DNA of 34,949 nucleotides from DASXZH01 sp036502005 (GTDB lineage Bacteria > Armatimonadota > Fimbriimonadia > Fimbriimonadales > Fimbriimonadaceae), in assembly GCA_036502005.1 (NCBI GenBank), contig DASXZH010000042.1, forward strand, positions 1 through 34,949. The letters run 5' to 3'. Made by a program: the position numbers and the translations under genes. Below, piece after piece: positions 7,660 to 16,048 of this stretch. The notes under the pieces are model-generated. The model was not told the DNA's origin and did not search any database. It worked only from the letters and a program-made list of their open reading frames with translations. Every line of letters starts with the position of its first letter. The first letter of the stretch is position 1.

Positions 7660-8040
7660 CCTTGGCCCCCTCTGATATTACGAGTTCCCTAGAGCGCAAC
7701 GTTTGTAAACGCTTCGCGTTTGACAAAGTTGCGCCGGACAAAAAGGACGGCACTCTTCCAGGGGTATCGCTTTTCCAGCTTCGCTCCAGCTTCGCTCACG
7801 CTTCGCCGAACTCGCTCAACCCCTGGCTACCTTCGTGCTACGCCTCCGGGGTGCCGGACCCTTAGAGCAACGCCTCCATTTTCTCACGTCAGCGAGCGTT
7901 ACATGTGGGACTAGCGTTACGGACCTTCAGCCCCCCGGAGGGGTTAGAGATGCGTTACCAGGCCTTCAGCCTTCGCTAAGTCTTCTCGGCCCGTTGGGCC
8001 TGCATTCGTTAATCAACGGCCTCGGGCAGTGGCTCTCACC
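7660..8040. repeat. Non-coding region of degenerate dispersed repeats
   Basis: This gap holds no credible gene. It has short words repeated on both strands, such as AGCTTCGCTC / GCTTCGC, CCCCTGGCTACCTTCGTGCT, CTCCGGGGT and GGCCCGTTGGGCC. The segment at 7982-8004 (CTTCTCGGCCCGTTGGGCCT) matches the hairpin repeat at 5368-5390. Reading frames through it give low-complexity Leu/Ser/Arg-rich peptides typical of such repeats. Confidence 0.5.
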
Positions 8041-8042
8041 TC

Positions 8043-8598
8043 TTATCGAAAAACCCGAATTCTGATTTCTACCTTGTTGGTCGCTCCATGCCACGCTTTA
8101 GCGTCTGGTTTCACCCATGACGGGCAAAACCGCGTGTCATATTGAAGTTCTGCAATGTAGCTTCCTACGGGCAAATCGCAGAACTCGCGAAAATCGATCG
8201 GATCAATCCACGACTTGCCTGGCGGAATTGTCTCGGTCAACTCCTTTCCCATGCCGTCGGACACCGATTTTCCAGGCGGGGGCCATTTATATTTGACTTC
8301 TTTCCAGGTCTTTGCATCGCGGCAGCGCAACCTCAAAGCATGGAGGTCTGTTGGCTGAATAAAAGGATTGGGCCAGAACCAGAGTCGAATGGGTTCGGCA
8401 TTGCGCGTAACGTTCTTCAAAAATAGCTTTATCGATACGGGCCTACCAACCTTTCGCCGCCACACGATGCGAAGATACAAAAAGCCGAAAGGCTTGCACT
8501 CCGGGCTGTGCCCCACTTTTAGGAAGAGCGGAACACGGGCCGCCTAGCAAAAAAGAAAAGAGAACCCCCCATATGATTCGTGGCAGCGTCGTTTTCAT
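8043..8598 (-). pseudogene. Secreted protein of unknown function, interrupted by a frameshift
   Basis: Two overlapping minus-strand frames look like one gene. From ATG 8598 a good secretion signal reads MKTTLPRIIWGVLFSFLLGG then PCSALPK, but this frame soon loses protein character. At the run of four A residues (8518-8521) the next frame takes over. It reads VGHSPECKPFGFLYLRIVWR and continues as a coherent domain to 8043. Removing one A joins them into a protein of about 184 residues. The body has beta-sandwich-like features (VSIKLFLKNVTRN, GSYIAELQYDTRF). A start at GTG 8516 would leave a protein without its signal. The break may be a real mutation or a sequencing error in the homopolymer. 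Confidence 0.6.
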
Positions 8599-8655
8599 GG
8601 AAATAAACTCCCTTGTCCCGTCCACCGTTTCTCAGTGTGACAATATACTGGACAC

Positions 8656-9171
8656 TTGACCCCGATTAGAAGCACGCTACCTTTTACAAATGAAACGCGC
8701 AGGGCTGGTTTGCGATTGCTCATGTGCGCAGTCTTCAGCTTGGTCGCATGTTTCGTGTGCCTAACGCAAGTTCAGGGTGCGCATCACACCAATAAATCCG
8801 AGCAGATTCCGTTCAAGAGAAATCTTTGGGATAGTCAGAAGAGGCTGCCCACGGGCCGATATCCGAGACCGCTCATGGTTAAGGACCTGTTGAGCCGTTA
8901 CCTGGTTATCGGGACAGATGTAGATTCGATCTCCGGTATTATTGGGAGCCCGGACATTTCCGTTCCTGAGAAATACGTTCGAGTCCGTGCCGGGGCTGCG
9001 TGGCGTAAAATCGTCTTCCACGTAGCTTACAGTTTAGAACCTCTAAGTGCCTTGAAAAAGCGATTTGAACGTGCCTTAATCTTGGCTTTTGAGTTGGGCG
9101 GCAAGCTGTGTTGGCGCGGCGTCGTAAGGTTCAGGATCGTAGGCAGGACTCGCTTCAACGACCTCTATTGA
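8656..9171 (+). CDS. Exported protein with a BamE/SmpA-like motif
   Basis: This 171-residue protein has an N-terminal hydrophobic segment (residues about 18-38, LRLLMCAVFSLVACFVCLTQ) that fits a secretion signal or anchor. The segment RPLMVKDLLSRYLVIGTDVDSISGIIGSPD resembles the start of BamE/SmpA-like small domains, which typically read 'L-G-M-S-x-x-x-V-x-x-x-L-G-x-P'. The start is unclear: TTG 8656 is the first in frame and ATG 8722 would remove half the signal. It is convergent with the next gene, and the two stop regions overlap by 7 bases. Function unknown. Confidence 0.55.
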   Translation: MTPIRSTLPFTNETRRAGLRLLMCAVFSLVACFVCLTQVQGAHHTNKSEQIPFKRNLWDSQKRLPTGRYPRPLMVKDLLSRYLVIGTDVDSISGIIGSPDISVPEKYVRVRAGAAWRKIVFHVAYSLEPLSALKKRFERALILAFELGGKLCWRGVVRFRIVGRTRFNDLY

Positions 9172-9626
9172 TGGATTAATCGCACAAATGCCAGGCGATC
9201 CCCTTCTGGATTGACTTCATCGAACGCGACATCGCTGTGCCAAATGATTTGTAGGTGCCTGGACTTTCCCAGGGTATGCCTGATCCACTGTCTCGCCTTC
9301 AGTCGATCCTTGGCAGATCCCCCGGCAATAACCGGTCTTTCATATCGGACAAAGATTCCATGTTTTTCTGCGTGCCAGTGTCCCTCATCATTTATCAGTA
9401 ACTTGGCGTGAAATAATCCCGCATCATTTATCGAAGAAGAGCCCGGGAACTCCATGTGAAATTTAAAGCTGTGCGGCTTGAATTCCCAATAGATATCGAA
9501 CTCGCTAATCCAACGGCCTCTCAACCGATGGGTTGTATTCGTGCCATTCAAGCCAAACCCAAAACCCGTTCTGCTTAAGAGCCCAATGGAAGCGAGAATA
9601 AATAACCGCAGACAGAGATTCGGCAT
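9165..9626 (-). CDS. Secreted protein of unknown function
   Basis: I do not recognise this 153-residue protein. It has a secretion signal (MPNLCLRLFILASIGLLSRTGFG) and a beta-rich, aromatic body (FDIYWEFKPHSFKFHMEF, GHWHAEKHGIFVRYERP) without cysteine pairs or catalytic motifs. The C-terminal part (KARQWIRHTLGKSRHLQIIWH) is more basic. It is the convergent neighbour of the gene at 8656 with a 7-base overlap, and no terminator is visible between them. Confidence 0.6.
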   Translation of the reverse strand: MPNLCLRLFILASIGLLSRTGFGFGLNGTNTTHRLRGRWISEFDIYWEFKPHSFKFHMEFPGSSSINDAGLFHAKLLINDEGHWHAEKHGIFVRYERPVIAGGSAKDRLKARQWIRHTLGKSRHLQIIWHSDVAFDEVNPEGDRLAFVRLIHQ

Positions 9627-9838
9627 GGACGGAAGCTTACTACCCGTGCCCTTCCGCGTTATAGCGCCGGTTTATTGGCCAACTTGCGCAATCCAAAAAG
9701 ACGAACCAGAAACTGAGGTTGAAAATTTAGCTCGACGTAAGGATGGGATCTGGGGAGACGTGTTACGCACCCGTATAATAAAAATAGTCCGAAAGGGCGC
9801 CAATGGCGCCAAGAAAAGCCCCCGGAGAGCGACTAGAA

Positions 9839-10231
9839 ATGATTTTCTTACTAGCTATGATGTCGATTGGTCAGGCAAGATTCCCTGACAACATGCCCAT
9901 GCCAGACTCAACGATCAAAAGTGAGATCCAGATGAGAAAGTTTGCCGCAGACAATGGCTGGTCAATTCTCAAGGTGGCTAGCCGCGATCTGTCGAAGCGT
10001 CCGGTCAGCTTCTTTGCGCTGGTTCATGAATTCGGATCGGGTATCTTGCGGTCGGCGGCGCTGGTGGAGTGCTTAGAACAAGACGGCCTTGAGAAGGTTT
10101 TGGACTTCCGGTGTCCTGGCGTCATTCGGGCTCGATATCGAAAACGAACGGGGGCGCTTAGAGTTTTATTGGGACACCCCGGGGCACTCAATCATTTTGA
10201 GCACGGCCTTAATTGCGCCTTTATAGTTTAG
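9839..10231 (+). CDS. Small secreted protein of unknown function
   Basis: ATG 9839 is preceded by GGAGAG at 9824-9829 and opens a short secretion signal (MIFLLAMMSIGQA). The frame extends upstream to 9803, but the signal and the ribosome-binding site favour 9839. The 130-residue product has a central segment VSFFALVHEFGSGILRSAALVE and a basic C-terminal part (CPGVIRARYRKRTGALRVLLG). Nothing in it identifies a family. It may belong with the other short orphan secreted proteins in this region. Confidence 0.5.
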   Translation: MIFLLAMMSIGQARFPDNMPMPDSTIKSEIQMRKFAADNGWSILKVASRDLSKRPVSFFALVHEFGSGILRSAALVECLEQDGLEKVLDFRCPGVIRARYRKRTGALRVLLGHPGALNHFEHGLNCAFIV

Positions 10232-10300
10232 GTGGCTTACGTCAAATGATAAACATTGAGGGTCTATTGGCTCCGGTCGTTATGCCTCTGATTTTGTCGC

Positions 10301-11212
10301 TTAGTCTGGAGCATGTTCACTAAATAGAGCCCAAGACTCAATGTTCCAGGATCTGAACAGCACCCAAATTCGATGCAAGCTTACACAAGCCAAGCCGTTT
10401 CTAACTGGATTGACCTTTGCGGTGAGCGGCCAGTAGGTTTTCGCATGGCAGATGGGCGTTGCGAGCATAGTCGTCAGGTTGACTTCGGTCGCTACCGAAT
10501 CCTCCACATAGGAGCCTTGACTGTCTTGCAATGACGACTTGTCGCTCAGGTCCGGTATCTTTCGTAAAGCTGTGGCTTCAAGGCCCGCCGTGGTGGCGAA
10601 CATCAAAATATGATTTGTGCCTGCAAACGCAAGGGAACAATCAAATGCGGGTTCTACGCCGTAACCACTGGCCCAATGTGGCACTCCCGAATTGAGCAAG
10701 ATCCCGTCCTTGCTCCTAACCTTAAGCTGGCCGCCTTCAAGAAGACATGATGTTCCGGAGCCGGGTTCAATGGCAAAGCCTACGAATGAACTCGATGTGG
10801 AAATGGCGAACAATTTTTTGTTTTTGGATGTATCGATCACGCTGACTGCCGTGTTGCCTATGTCCGCGCGCCAGTTGCCCCACCAGCAACACTCTCTGTT
10901 CTCCTCCTCCCCTAGCTTTAATTTCTCTTGGCTCCAATGCTCCTTGCCCCGCAAGCGCCGCACGGTGCCCGCGTCGTCCGCAAATATCAAGTCGCCATGC
11001 TCATCTAGTCCCAGCGCTCTCGAACCGTCCGCCGGCTCCTCCACGTACTTCAAACTTGACCATTTCGCGCTCTGCGGTGGGGGACCGTCGGCCACTAGAA
11101 ACGCGCGGTTCTGCGTGGAGAAAAGGCTGGCCCCTCCCGGCGCGGTGGCTGCTGGGCTCTGAAGGCCTACGAGCTGAAGAATTATTGGCCATAAACTCAA
11201 TCGCATAATCAT
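10301..11212 (-). CDS. Secreted protein with propeller-like strands, unknown function
   Basis: This 303-residue protein has an N-terminal signal (MIMRLSLWPIILQLVGLQSPAA). The body contains repeated short beta-type segments, such as SRALGLDEHGDLIFADDAG, AVSVIDTSKNKKLFAI, GFAIEPGSGTSCLL and KVRSKDGILLN. These resemble the strands of a beta-propeller or WD/SMP-30-like fold, although no exact repeat can be defined. A second ATG lies at 11206. It starts 3 bases after the stop of the small gene at 11216-11458 and is probably the last gene of a three-gene leftward operon. Function unknown. Confidence 0.6.
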   Translation of the reverse strand: MIMRLSLWPIILQLVGLQSPAATAPGGASLFSTQNRAFLVADGPPPQSAKWSSLKYVEEPADGSRALGLDEHGDLIFADDAGTVRRLRGKEHWSQEKLKLGEEENRECCWWGNWRADIGNTAVSVIDTSKNKKLFAISTSSSFVGFAIEPGSGTSCLLEGGQLKVRSKDGILLNSGVPHWASGYGVEPAFDCSLAFAGTNHILMFATTAGLEATALRKIPDLSDKSSLQDSQGSYVEDSVATEVNLTTMLATPICHAKTYWPLTAKVNPVRNGLACVSLHRIWVLFRSWNIESWALFSEHAPD

Positions 11213-11215
11213 CCT

Positions 11216-11458
11216 TCAGCGCCCTCTGAACTTATATTCTGGTGCCACTTCGATCACGTAACATCGGGTGCCTTTCGGAGCCCTTTCTGACTCGATAGCG
11301 CGTGGCTCTCCAATGCCAAATACACAGGTACAGCCTGTTCTTGCGTTATACCAAAAAGTAGAGTCTGACGCATGATCAACAATCTTCCATCCGGGATGGC
11401 TACTAATTGAAGTTTTTAGGCTCTTTAAAGCCAATTTTGGATTGCAAGTGAAGTCCAT
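11216..11458 (-). CDS. Small protein of unknown function
   Basis: An 80-residue protein begins MDFTCNPKLALKSLKTSIS. ATG 11458 overlaps the TGA of the preceding gene (TGATG), which decides this start over a TTG at 11494 in the same frame. The fold looks alpha/beta: an N-terminal helix, then GWKIVDHASDSTFWYN, a CTCVFGIGEP segment with two Cys, and a final strand CYVIEVAPEYKF. No signal is present. It lies in a coupled cluster with its two neighbours. Confidence 0.55.
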   Translation of the reverse strand: MDFTCNPKLALKSLKTSISSHPGWKIVDHASDSTFWYNARTGCTCVFGIGEPRAIESERAPKGTRCYVIEVAPEYKFRGR

Positions 11459-11661
11459 CAACCGAATCGCTTTTGGGTAATGCCGCTGGTCCAAGCGATT
11501 TCATTCCGCGACAACATAGGTGACGCCTTTCTGATAGCTGGATGGAATTTCATGAGCGGCGCAAGTTCCGGAAGCTTTGAATCTGCGATTTTAGAGCGTC
11601 GCCCGAAAGCGCTCAGGGATAGAAAAATGATCGCGGCGACCCAACCTTTCAGAGCAAGCAT
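11458..11661 (-). CDS. Small membrane-anchored protein of unknown function
   Basis: Starting at ATG 11661, this 67-residue protein has one hydrophobic segment (MLALKGWVAAIIFLSLSAFG) followed by a basic, soluble tail ending ASPMLSRNEIAWTSGITQKRFG. The frame extends upstream to 11892, but that part translates a degenerate dispersed repeat and is unlikely to be protein. Its stop overlaps the next start (TGATG), pointing to translational coupling. Alternatively the two genes are pieces of one frameshifted secreted protein, since the downstream product lacks a signal. Confidence 0.45.
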   Translation of the reverse strand: MLALKGWVAAIIFLSLSAFGRRSKIADSKLPELAPLMKFHPAIRKASPMLSRNEIAWTSGITQKRFG

Positions 11662-11689
11662 TTCTTTACATACGTTTGAGGAGGGAACC

Positions 11690-11840
11690 AATTTCAAAAT
11701 GTTTGATTCGTGTGGTGTCGCTAGTCGCGACGGGCCCACTTGCCACGCCCTCCACTTACGCTCGTTCCTCGCTCCACTGGTTCCGCTTCGTTCGGTGCGC
11801 AGTCTTGTGTCTGTAATTACAATTCTGTGGGCTGTATAAG
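11690..11840. repeat. Degenerate GC-rich dispersed repeat
   Basis: The segment contains GTCGCTAGTCGCGAC (imperfect palindrome), CCACGCCCTCCACTTACGCT, CGTTCCTCGCTCCACTGGTT and CCGCTTCGTTCGG. These are the same style of short GCTTCG/CGCTC words as the repeat block at 7660-8040. Reading frames through it give Arg/Trp-rich peptides without protein features. Confidence 0.35.
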
Positions 11841-11899
11841 GAGACTTTGCTCCCTCATATATGGGGGTCACCAAAGCATTTGAAATCGACAATCGATAA

Positions 11900-12745
11900 T
11901 CACAAGACCGGATTTAGGGGCGAACTAACCAAATCCCCAACCGAACAACCAGGAATCCAGCCGGCCAAGTCATTCTTCCTAAACTCATTATCCGGCTCCT
12001 GCACACGCTCGCCATCGGCGACGTAGATCACGGTCATGATCGCCCGAACGCGGCCGGTTGGGTTGCCAGGCGCGCGGTGTAAGGTAATCCCAGAATGGAA
12101 AGTCGCATCGCCCGCTTTCATCGCGCCGCCGGTGCTAACCGTCAGCCTTCGACCCATCACAAAGCCATCAAAAAACGCTTCGCTCTGGTCGGAGATAGAA
12201 CCGGTTACGGGCACAATGCCCTCGAGATGCGATCCATCGGCGAAAGACATAGAGCCCATATCGGCTGAGATATCAACCAACGGCATCCACATGGTTACCG
12301 TTTTGCTGTGGTTCAAGGGCCAATACCAACCGTCTTGGTGCCAAGGGGTATGACCGCCGCCCGGCTCCTTAAACAAAGACTGATCGTGATAAAGTCGAAC
12401 CTTATCAACTCCCAACAAAGCAGCCGCAACGGAAGCAAACCGGTGGCTAAGGGTGAACTTCGCCACGCCCTCATCCTGACGCCACAGGTTCGTGGTCTGG
12501 AGGAAAGCCTTGCCGTAGGTATCGCGTTCCGCTAAGGGCCGGGTTTCGTTGTTGTGGGCGATCGTTACCTCGCGGATCAAAGGCCCGTAAACGGCCATTT
12601 CGTCCGGCGCGCAGAGGGCCCGAATCATCGCCCAGCCGTTCTCCTTAAACGCTTCGATATCAGAAGTGGGAACTGAGAATGTCGAGTCTAAAGAGGGAAG
12701 TTGAGCGACAGTGGCCATGAGATAAGTGTAGAACGAACGGCCCAT
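11900..12745 (-). CDS. Phytanoyl-CoA dioxygenase (PhyH) family protein
   Basis: This 281-residue cytoplasmic, non-haem Fe(II)/2-oxoglutarate-dependent oxygenase has the iron ligands in the H-x-D motif of TPWHQDGWYW (His136, Asp138). The likely distal histidine is in GDATFHSGITLHRAPGN (His223, with His217 as an alternative), and a following Arg (232 or 234) would bind 2-oxoglutarate. Other family hallmarks are TMWMPLVDIS and MSFADGSH. An in-frame ATG at 12718 (MATVAQLPSL) is an alternative start. The substrate cannot be inferred: bacterial PhyH proteins act on many small molecules. It runs in the same direction as its upstream neighbour, 38 bases away. Confidence 0.9.
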   Translation of the reverse strand: MGRSFYTYLMATVAQLPSLDSTFSVPTSDIEAFKENGWAMIRALCAPDEMAVYGPLIREVTIAHNNETRPLAERDTYGKAFLQTTNLWRQDEGVAKFTLSHRFASVAAALLGVDKVRLYHDQSLFKEPGGGHTPWHQDGWYWPLNHSKTVTMWMPLVDISADMGSMSFADGSHLEGIVPVTGSISDQSEAFFDGFVMGRRLTVSTGGAMKAGDATFHSGITLHRAPGNPTGRVRAIMTVIYVADGERVQEPDNEFRKNDLAGWIPGCSVGDLVSSPLNPVL

Positions 12746-12783
12746 GAATTTCCGCTTTCAGCAGACAACCGAATCTAGGTAGA

Positions 12784-13563
12784 TCAACGGGACTGCTTTT
12801 GGAAGGTTTCCGCGAACTTGGTTTCGCCCAGGCACGCTAAAATCGTGCGAACTACGGTTTTTGTTTCGGCCGGACCCGAAACTTCAATAGCAACTACACC
12901 TGCCTCTCTCGCCGGATAGTCGTTTCCGCCCGGAAATATCGCGTCTCCCACAAAAATCATCTCTTCGATTTCGATGCCAAGGATCTCGTGGAGCTTTTTG
13001 ATGCCGTAGGCTTTGTCGATACCCTTCTTCATCACATCCACGGAAGTCGTTCCACCTAGCCGAATGGAGAAATCAGGCAACAGCTTATCGAGGATGGCCT
13101 TCATACCTTGCCGCTTCTTAAAATCCGGATCCCATTTCTCCTTAGCTTCCAACGGCGCTTCCTGCCCTAATGCTGAATAGGTGATCTGGCTTCCTCGGTT
13201 TTGAATCTGCTCTCCCCACGTTTTTGTGATTCCAAAATCACACTGCTCAATCGCCTCCTTAAACGCGGCCATTATCTTTTCGCTCTCCGCCTCGCTGAAG
13301 TTCTCGGCGTAGAGCAGCTTCCAATCCGACTCGAATCGGTAAAACTTGGTGCCGTTTGTCGGCAGGAGCGACAGATTCTCCAACTGGCCACTCGACAGAT
13401 TTGCCAAAAGCTGCTTTTGAAACTGAGACCAGTCCCCGCCCGAGATCACGGCGACTTTGGCGATAGTGAGTAACCCATCGAGCAACTTTGCCATTTCTGA
13501 GTCGAGGGCCGCCTTACTCTCAGCAAGGGTGCCATCAAGATCGAAAACGACCAGTTTCTTCAT
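12784..13563 (-). CDS. HAD-superfamily phosphatase, phosphomannomutase (PMM)-like (HAD-IIB)
   Basis: ATG 13563 gives 259 residues beginning MKKLVVFDLDGTLAES, with the HAD motif I DxDGT (Asp8 nucleophile, Asp10 acid/base). Motif II is near VAVISGG, and a C-terminal VGDAIFPGGNDYP closely parallels the GD..MPGGND segment of eukaryotic-type phosphomannomutases. Length matches that family (about 250). It may interconvert mannose 6- and 1-phosphate, or be a sugar-phosphate phosphatase of the same fold. The start overlaps the stop of the propeller protein upstream in an ATGA, so the longer frame (to 13788) is not the real gene. That coupling is unexpected for these functions. Confidence 0.85.
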   Translation of the reverse strand: MKKLVVFDLDGTLAESKAALDSEMAKLLDGLLTIAKVAVISGGDWSQFQKQLLANLSSGQLENLSLLPTNGTKFYRFESDWKLLYAENFSEAESEKIMAAFKEAIEQCDFGITKTWGEQIQNRGSQITYSALGQEAPLEAKEKWDPDFKKRQGMKAILDKLLPDFSIRLGGTTSVDVMKKGIDKAYGIKKLHEILGIEIEEMIFVGDAIFPGGNDYPAREAGVVAIEVSGPAETKTVVRTILACLGETKFAETFQKQSR

Positions 13564-15914
13564 GCTGCCGGCGTAACCGTGAAAGTTCCGCTCTTTGTGG
13601 AAGCGCCCAATGTTGCCGTCACCGTCACGAGGGAAGAGGCGGCCACTGAACTCGTCTGAACCTGAAAACTCACCGAACTGGCGCCCGCCGAGACAATAGC
13701 GGTGGCCGGAACGCTTGCCGGACCGGACACGGTGAGCGTTATGCTGCCACCTTGGAACCCGACCGCCGAACCCAGCGATATCGTGCAAGTTATTTGGCCC
13801 CCTCCCGTCACCGATGGTGGCGAAAAGGCGATTCTTGAGATCAAGGGCGTTGTAAGGACCAAAGAAGCACTCTGAGAGGAAGCACCGAGTGTGGCCGTTA
13901 TCTCATCCGTTGTGGTGCTGCTCACGGGACCCGACCCAACCGTAAACGAAACACTATTCTGTCCGGCGGGAATCAAAACTGTCCTCGGGAAGGATAGCCT
14001 AGGGTTGGCGCTGATGCTTACAACGTCTCCCTGAGGGCCGGCGGCTTCCGCCAGAGAAACCGTGCAACTGGTGCTAAAACCACCGACGATCGTTGATGGA
14101 CTTAGCGTAACTGATGAGACAAGGGCGGTGGTCACCGTAAACGACGTCGTCTTTGTTGACGCGTCCAAGGAAGCACTTAGCGTTACCACAACATTTGAAC
14201 TCACCGGAGTCGTGGTTACTGTAAACTGGGCGCTGTCCGAATTCAAACCTACGGTTACCGAGGACGGGACCTGGGCGACGGAGCTATTCGAGCTCAGACT
14301 TACTACATCCCCCGGACTCACAGTCGCGTTCCCGCTAAGTGTCACCGTACCTGTCGTTGTGGTGCCCCCCGGGACGGTAGCGGCCGCAACGGATACTCTC
14401 GCAACGGTCGGCTGCCCACCCGGAAAAACAGTGAGCGATGTCGTCTGGGTCGAAGCCCCTAGCGTTGCCGTTAAAGTCACGGAAGTATAAGCGCTCACCG
14501 GCGAAGTAGTGACGGAAAACTTGGCCGTACGAGAGTTCTCAGCCACAGTGACCGACGCGGGCACCTGAGCAACCGCACTGCTCGATTTCAGGCTCACCAC
14601 ATCGCCGGAGCTAACGGTCACATTGGAGTCGAGAGTCACTAACCCAGTAGTAGATGTTCCCCCCGCGAGAGTCGGCGCGGCGACAGATAATCCGGATACA
14701 AGCGGCTGCCCTAGCGCAAAGAAGCTGAAATTTGGGTAAGTCGTTGGCCCGCCATACGTATTCGCGCCAAAGTAAATCGTGCCATCGGAACCAATCGCAG
14801 GCGAAAAAACTTCTCCTCCTGGATGAAACGTCCACTTTAGAGCCCCCGTTGAAGGGTCGAGGGCGTCAAACACTCCGTAAGTGCCTTCGGAGTTCTGCCA
14901 GCCCGCGTAAACCGTGCCATCACTCCCAACTATTGGATTACCAAATATTGGATATAGAGTTTGGACCGACCATTTAAAGGTTCCGGTTTCGCCATCAATC
15001 GCGTATAGGTAACCACCGGCATAGCCCCCGCTGGCGTTACGCACGCCCGTGCCTATGTAGACGGTACCGTCGGGAGCGACGGCAGGGCACGACGAACAGA
15101 AAAAACCATTAGCTAGCGGGAAGAACCACTTCCTATCTCCCGTCAAGGGATCAAGCGCGCAAATTCCACCTACTTCTCCAGCGTAAACGTCGCCGTTGGG
15201 GCCGATTGCTGGCGCAGTTCCACGGTCGACATCCGAGATCCATTTTACGTGACCCGTACTTGTATCAAATGCGTACATCCCGGAATCTTGGGATAGAAAC
15301 AGCGTTCCATCGGCGCCGATAGCCGGTGAGCTCTGTATGGCCCCGTCAAAGTTTGTATAAGTCCACTTCTCAATACCTGTAGCTGGTTCAAGAGCGTGCA
15401 ATACTCCGTCATTAAAATAGATCGTCCCATCGTTACCGATGGCGGGAGAGCTATCGATGTAGGTGCCAGAACTATTATAAGTCCACTTGACTTTTCCGGT
15501 TGAGCCATTGAGGGCGTAGAAAGATCCATGGCCGCCAAAATAAATGGTGCCATCTACTCCAATGGCCGGGGATGAACCAGTAAACTCACCCGCCGCGAAG
15601 GACCATTTGAGCACACCGCTACGGGCGTCGAGTGCATTTAAGTTGCCGCCTGCGTCCTCGAAGTAGATCGTTCCATCGGCTGATATAGCGGGCTGGGACT
15701 GGACACTCGAATTAGTTCCAAACGTCCATTTAACGGAGTGTTCAGTGTTCGTCGCCAATCCAACGCCGTTGTTCAGCAGATTGCGCTGAAACTTCGGCCA
15801 CGGAGAGCCTGGCTGCAGTTGCCCCCAGGCCATTGAAGAAACGACGACCAGCAAAGCTGCGAATCCGCCACGCTTCCACGTACGAAGCGAATCCCGCGAT
15901 ATATCTAAGTTCAC
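13560..15914 (-). CDS. Secreted PQQ-like beta-propeller protein with four C-terminal Ig-like repeats
   Basis: From GTG 15914 (preceded by GGGAGAAG, better placed than GTG 15929) the protein has 784 residues. A basic segment precedes a hydrophobic signal (GGFAALLVVVSSMAWG). Residues about 40-405 hold eight blades of the form (S)SPAIG-x-DGT(I/V)YFG...ALD-x-x-TG-x-xKW, as in BamB/PQQ-type propellers. The rest is four repeats of about 85-92 residues, each opening near (V/I)xxVxxxxxxxxGGxxxT and ending TATLGAS(T/S)-type, with an Ig or Calx-beta-like pattern. It is very rich in Ser, Thr and Val with almost no Lys, typical of surface adhesins. It is probably exported and may bind polymers or other cells. 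It is translationally coupled to the PMM-like gene. Confidence 0.88.
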   Translation of the reverse strand: MNLDISRDSLRTWKRGGFAALLVVVSSMAWGQLQPGSPWPKFQRNLLNNGVGLATNTEHSVKWTFGTNSSVQSQPAISADGTIYFEDAGGNLNALDARSGVLKWSFAAGEFTGSSPAIGVDGTIYFGGHGSFYALNGSTGKVKWTYNSSGTYIDSSPAIGNDGTIYFNDGVLHALEPATGIEKWTYTNFDGAIQSSPAIGADGTLFLSQDSGMYAFDTSTGHVKWISDVDRGTAPAIGPNGDVYAGEVGGICALDPLTGDRKWFFPLANGFFCSSCPAVAPDGTVYIGTGVRNASGGYAGGYLYAIDGETGTFKWSVQTLYPIFGNPIVGSDGTVYAGWQNSEGTYGVFDALDPSTGALKWTFHPGGEVFSPAIGSDGTIYFGANTYGGPTTYPNFSFFALGQPLVSGLSVAAPTLAGGTSTTGLVTLDSNVTVSSGDVVSLKSSSAVAQVPASVTVAENSRTAKFSVTTSPVSAYTSVTLTATLGASTQTTSLTVFPGGQPTVARVSVAAATVPGGTTTTGTVTLSGNATVSPGDVVSLSSNSSVAQVPSSVTVGLNSDSAQFTVTTTPVSSNVVVTLSASLDASTKTTSFTVTTALVSSVTLSPSTIVGGFSTSCTVSLAEAAGPQGDVVSISANPRLSFPRTVLIPAGQNSVSFTVGSGPVSSTTTDEITATLGASSQSASLVLTTPLISRIAFSPPSVTGGGQITCTISLGSAVGFQGGSITLTVSGPASVPATAIVSAGASSVSFQVQTSSVAASSLVTVTATLGASTKSGTFTVTPAA

Positions 15915-16048
15915 TTTCTCTTCTCCCACCTTAATGATGGCACGGCGGAGAAGCTTGAGTGTTACTTACCGTTGTTTCTCGCTTCCCAAAGATCAAGCTT
16001 AGGTTTATGAAGAGAAAGTGGTACTCCTATGGCGCTAGGTTCGGGTTC

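Noticed and set aside
8140..8430. Plus-strand frame of 94 residues opposite the frameshifted gene
   Set aside because: It has no signal or motif, and the minus-strand reading has coherent protein character.
9541..9888. Plus-strand frame of 115 residues
   Set aside because: It overlaps both the signal-peptide gene at 9165-9626 and the better-supported gene at 9839 and has no protein features.
11662..11892. N-terminal extension of the small gene at 11458-11661
   Set aside because: It translates a degenerate repeat into Arg/Trp-rich sequence; the membrane segment begins right at ATG 11661.
13564..13788. Longer N-terminus for the PMM-like protein
   Set aside because: The extension is Gly/Arg-rich antisense reading of the Ig repeats, and the HAD motif needs the MKKLVVFDLDGT start.
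14062..14490. Plus-strand open frame of 142 residues inside the propeller/Ig gene
   Set aside because: It is an antisense frame kept open by the repetitive Ser/Thr/Val coding of the real gene; no start site or domain.
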